The notes below the pieces were generated by a model, which saw only the letters and a list, made by a program, of their open reading frames with translations, was not told where the DNA came from and did no database searches. This document shows, piece after piece, positions 61,339-64,000 of a stretch of 64,000 nucleotides of DNA. Position numbers and translations under genes: made by a program. This stretch comes from ZC4RG25 sp023428365. GTDB taxonomy: Bacteria; Pseudomonadota; Alphaproteobacteria; Rhizobiales; Hyphomicrobiaceae. The stretch spans positions 186,001-250,000 of the forward strand of contig JBNOAI010000008.1 of NCBI GenBank assembly GCA_050283925.1, in the 5' to 3' direction. Numbering within the stretch: position 1 is the first letter of the stretch; the number at the start of each line of letters is the position of its first letter.

Positions 61339-62148
61339 TTATTTCTTGGCGGGAGGAGCGTCCTTCTTCTGATCGGCCGCCTGCTTTTGCATCTGCTCCT
61401 GGCGCTGCTTGAATGCCTCAGCCTGACGCTGGCGGATCTGCTGCATCAGCTGTCCGCGGGCCTGGGCATAAGCCTCGTTGTCAACCGGAGCGCCGGCGTG
61501 AGCCGCCGAGAACCCAGTCAACGGCACCGGGAAAGCAATCGGCTGCGCATTGGCATTGATGGCGAGAATCATCAGACCGCCACCGGTCTTCATCGAGTCG
61601 ACCAGTTCCTTCGGCGCCTCGACCTCGGCGGTGCAGCCAGCCGGATGGCAGAGCGAGAACTTCAGATCGATCGGCTTCAGCGACGTCTCATCGATCTTTT
61701 CGTTCTTCTGCGCCTTTTCCCACTGGTCCTTGGTGTAGACCGCAGCCTTGACGCCCGGCGGGAGGGCCATGCCCAGCGGCACCATGATCATCAAATGGTT
61801 ATTCGGCGTGCCTTCCACGTCACGGATCGCGGCTGACACCAGTACCGTGCCGGTGTTGCCATCTAGGCGCTCGTGATGAGTCAGGCAGATGTTCTTCTCT
61901 TCCTTGACTTCCTTGCCGTCCTTGCCGCGCGACGCCAGTTCGGCCTTCTCGCAAAGCTTCACCCAAGCGCTCTGTTCCGCAGGTGCGGCCTGTTTACCCT
62001 TGGCATCCTTGGCAGCAGGCGCTCCCTTGGCAGGCGGTTTCTGTTGAGCAAACGAAGGCGCGACGTAAGCCGCCTGAACACCAAGCAACATTACAGCGCC
62101 TACCAGCGCCCGGGCAGCGCCAGCGGCGCGCCAACCTGAATATGCCAT
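61339..62148 (-). CDS. IalB family (invasion-associated locus B) exported protein
   Basis: A 269-residue protein. A signal peptide ends near residue 35 (APSFAQ). Residues 36-70 are Lys/Ala-rich, then comes an IalB domain with AWVKLCEKAELAS, FSLCHPAGCTAEVEAP and GGGLMILAINANAQPIAFPV, and four cysteines suited to two disulfides. The C-terminal ~60 residues are Gln/Lys-rich and helical (QLMQQIRQRQAEAFKQRQEQ). IalB proteins of Alphaproteobacteria are periplasmic or outer-membrane-associated; the function outside Bartonella is unknown. ATG 62148 gives the signal peptide its natural start. Confidence 0.85.
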   Translation of the reverse strand: MAYSGWRAAGAARALVGAVMLLGVQAAYVAPSFAQQKPPAKGAPAAKDAKGKQAAPAEQSAWVKLCEKAELASRGKDGKEVKEEKNICLTHHERLDGNTGTVLVSAAIRDVEGTPNNHLMIMVPLGMALPPGVKAAVYTKDQWEKAQKNEKIDETSLKPIDLKFSLCHPAGCTAEVEAPKELVDSMKTGGGLMILAINANAQPIAFPVPLTGFSAAHAGAPVDNEAYAQARGQLMQQIRQRQAEAFKQRQEQMQKQAADQKKDAPPAKK

Positions 62149-62220
62149 CGTCTGATCCCAACCCTTTCGTTGCCGAGCGGATACAGCCCGCCCACCCCTC
62201 GACGCCTGCGTATGAAACAC

Positions 62221-62472
62221 GCCGGTCCGTCACTTAACCGCTTGGGACGCGTGCATGCCGGGGACTAAGGCCGCGATTGCGGCAATCCCGTGGCCAGTTC
62301 CTAATGCGTCCTGTGCATGCAGATCAACCTACAGATACGCGTGGCATAGTCGCAACGTCGCACGACGAAGTTATGGTCATTCTGCATCGTGATTGTGATA
62401 AAGCCTGCAAATCGCACCAGCTCCAAGGCGAGTTGTCCCCAAACGTCCCGAAGAAGGTGCCAAGTCATTCAG
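62221..62472. other. Divergent intergenic region
   Basis: The gap between the leftward IalB-family gene and the rightward solute-binding protein gene holds both promoters. I see no further gene; a short open frame (62277-62726) overlaps the solute-binding gene in the wrong frame. Confidence 0.4.
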
Positions 62473-64000
62473 ATGCCTTTGAAAATCGCGTCCACCCTGG
62501 TCGCCATTGCCGCGGCCTTGATGCTCGTTCCCGGACTTTCCAACGCCGCCGAGCGTCATGGCATCGCCATGCACGGCGAACCCGCGCTGCCGCCAGACTT
62601 CAGCCATCTGCCCTATGCAGATCCGGGCGCACCCAAGGGCGGACGGCTCAGGCTGGGAGCGTTGGGCACTTTCGACAGCCTAAATCCCTTTATCATCAAA
62701 GGCGTCACGCCCTCTGGTCTGCGTGAGTACGTCTATGAGAGCCTCATGGCCCGCTCGCAAGATGAACCCTTCACGCTGTACGGGCTGATCGCCGGCAGCA
62801 TCGACATGCCGAACGACCGCAGCTCGATCACATTCAATCTGCGCCCGGAAGCGCGCTTTTCCAACGGCACCCCAATCACGCCAGCCGACGTGATCCACTC
62901 CCATGCCCTGCTGAAGGAAAAAGGCTGGCCGTATCACCGCTCCTACTATTCCAAAGTCGCAAAAGCCGAACAGGTCGGCGAGCATTCCGTCCGGTTCACG
63001 TTCACGGATGTCGGAGACCGCGAAATCCCGCTGATCCTCGGCCTCATGCCGATCCTGCCGCGCCATATCATGACCGAGGAGCGTTTTGACCGCACCAGCC
63101 TCGAACCGCCGGTCGGTAGCGGCCCCTATACGGTCGCCGCCGTCGATCCTGGCCGCACCTTCACCCTGCGCCGCAATCCGGATTATTGGGGCAAGAACCT
63201 GCCGATTACGCGCGGCCGCTTCAACTTCGACGAAATCCGCTACGAATTCTTCCGCGATGCGGCGAGCCTGTTCGAGGCCTTCAAGGCCGGTCAGGTCGAT
63301 GCGCGCGCCGAGGATGACCCTGGCCGCTGGGCGGAGGGTTACGATTTTCCGGCAGTCGCTGATGGCCGCGTGATCAAGCGTGAATTCGCGACCGGAACGC
63401 CTGCAGGCATGTCGGCACTGGTGTTCAACACGCGCAGGCCGGTGTTTGCCGATCAGCGGGTACGCCGCGCGCTCGCCCTGCTGTTCGATGCCGAATGGAT
63501 CAATCGCAATCTGTTCCACGGCCTCTACACGCGCACGGACAGCTATTTCTCGCGTTCGCAGCTGGCATCCACCGGGCGTGTAGCATCAGAGGCCGAGCGG
63601 AAATTGCTGGCGCCCTTTCCAGGCGCTGTGCTGCCCGAGGTGATGGAGGGACGCGCGCGTCTTCCGGAAAGCGACGGATCTGGCAACAACCGCTCTGCGC
63701 AGCGCGAAGCTTTCGAGTTGCTGAAAGAAGCCGGTTACGAGCTGGATGGGCGGCGGCTGATCAACACCAAGACCGGCGCGCCGCTGGCGTTCGAATTTCT
63801 CGCTTCGACGCGGGCGCAAGAGCGGCTGATGCTGAGCTACGCCAAAATGCTGGAGCGCCTCGGTATTCAGGTGACGATCCGGCAAGTCGATTCCGCACAA
63901 TATTGGTCGCGCCTGAAATCCTTCGACTTCGACATGATCCAGTGGAATTGGGGATCGTCGCTGTCTCCCGGCAATGAACAGATCAACCGCTGGTCGTCGC
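62473..64000 (+). CDS. YejA-type peptide ABC transporter solute-binding protein (partial)
   Basis: The frame runs open to the window edge (509 codons seen, about 600 expected). A signal peptide (KIASTLVAIAAALMLVPGLS) is followed by the SBP_bac_5 domain: HGIAMHGEPALPPDFSHLPY, TFDSLNPFIIKGVTPSGLRE, and later YAKMLERLGIQVTIRQVDSA. The segment QWNWGSSLSPGNEQINRWSS at the edge is YejA-like. It binds oligopeptides in the periplasm for the inner-membrane permease YejBEF, which should lie to the right. ATG 62473 is chosen by the signal peptide. The AAGAAGG at about 62451-62457 is a weak ribosome-binding site. Confidence 0.9.
   Translation, partial: MPLKIASTLVAIAAALMLVPGLSNAAERHGIAMHGEPALPPDFSHLPYADPGAPKGGRLRLGALGTFDSLNPFIIKGVTPSGLREYVYESLMARSQDEPFTLYGLIAGSIDMPNDRSSITFNLRPEARFSNGTPITPADVIHSHALLKEKGWPYHRSYYSKVAKAEQVGEHSVRFTFTDVGDREIPLILGLMPILPRHIMTEERFDRTSLEPPVGSGPYTVAAVDPGRTFTLRRNPDYWGKNLPITRGRFNFDEIRYEFFRDAASLFEAFKAGQVDARAEDDPGRWAEGYDFPAVADGRVIKREFATGTPAGMSALVFNTRRPVFADQRVRRALALLFDAEWINRNLFHGLYTRTDSYFSRSQLASTGRVASEAERKLLAPFPGAVLPEVMEGRARLPESDGSGNNRSAQREAFELLKEAGYELDGRRLINTKTGAPLAFEFLASTRAQERLMLSYAKMLERLGIQVTIRQVDSAQYWSRLKSFDFDMIQWNWGSSLSPGNEQINRWSS

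Overview
This window is a chromosomal segment of an alphaproteobacterium, most likely Hyphomicrobiales and close to the Bradyrhizobium/Rhodopseudomonas/Afipia group (Nitrobacteraceae). I infer this from high GC with strong third-position bias, a CckA-type cell-cycle kinase, a DksA that has lost its zinc cysteines, an IalB-family protein, GAAC-N7-GAAC-like SOS boxes at recA, a FixK/FNR box, the pyrH-frr-uppS-cdsA-dxr-rseP-bamA-lpxD-fabZ-lpxA-lpxI/lpxB order, and a palindromic repeat of the kind scattered through those genomes. I see no rRNA, tRNA, CRISPR array, insertion sequence or prophage gene. It reads as core genome.

Layout. 1-11 kb: an orphan HPt protein; a large membrane-anchored coiled-coil scaffold with seven 22-residue repeats; a dipeptide epimerase convergent with an MFS transporter; a hypothetical protein; a DUF2189 membrane protein; a threonine/serine dehydratase; and ccdA-thiD. 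11-20 kb: recA with two SOS-like boxes, cckA, a FliO-like protein, a large MscS channel, a small exported protein and dksA. A 540-base gap after dksA may hold a small RNA. 20-24 kb: an orphan MoxR ATPase, a one-helix anchored protein and a large exported SGNH-type hydrolase.

23.6-28.6 kb (minus strand): yajC, secD, secF, an NDUFAF3-like protein, a PuuD-like membrane protein and an NDUFAF6-like protein. This joins protein translocation to homologues of two mitochondrial complex I assembly factors. 28.8-34 kb: a DUF815 ATPase, a fused phosphotransferase/P-loop kinase, a small exported protein, a tandem universal stress protein behind a FixK/FNR box, a frameshifted DUF2189 gene and a double-CDGSH iron-sulfur protein. 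34.6-38 kb: a DapA-family aldolase, a nu-class-like glutathione transferase, an AEC transporter and a PhnN-like protein that has lost its Walker A lysine.

38.2-51.7 kb (minus strand) is the envelope cluster. UMP kinase, ribosome recycling factor, undecaprenyl-PP synthase, CDP-diacylglycerol synthase, DXP reductoisomerase, site-2 protease, BamA and the lipid A enzymes LpxD, FabZ and LpxA end in a fused LpxI-LpxI'-LpxB polypeptide. 51.7-57.8 kb: mfd and sdhE face recG. 57.8-64 kb: a palindromic repeat block, arfB, an LpxL-type acyltransferase, a malyl-CoA lyase, hspQ, an IalB-family protein and the start of a YejA-type solute-binding protein cut by the window edge.

The most unusual items are the LpxI-LpxI'-LpxB fusion, the complex I assembly/Sec neighbourhood, the 22-mer-repeat polarity-type scaffold, the P-loop-less PhnN homologue, and the regulatory sites at recA, usp and moxR.
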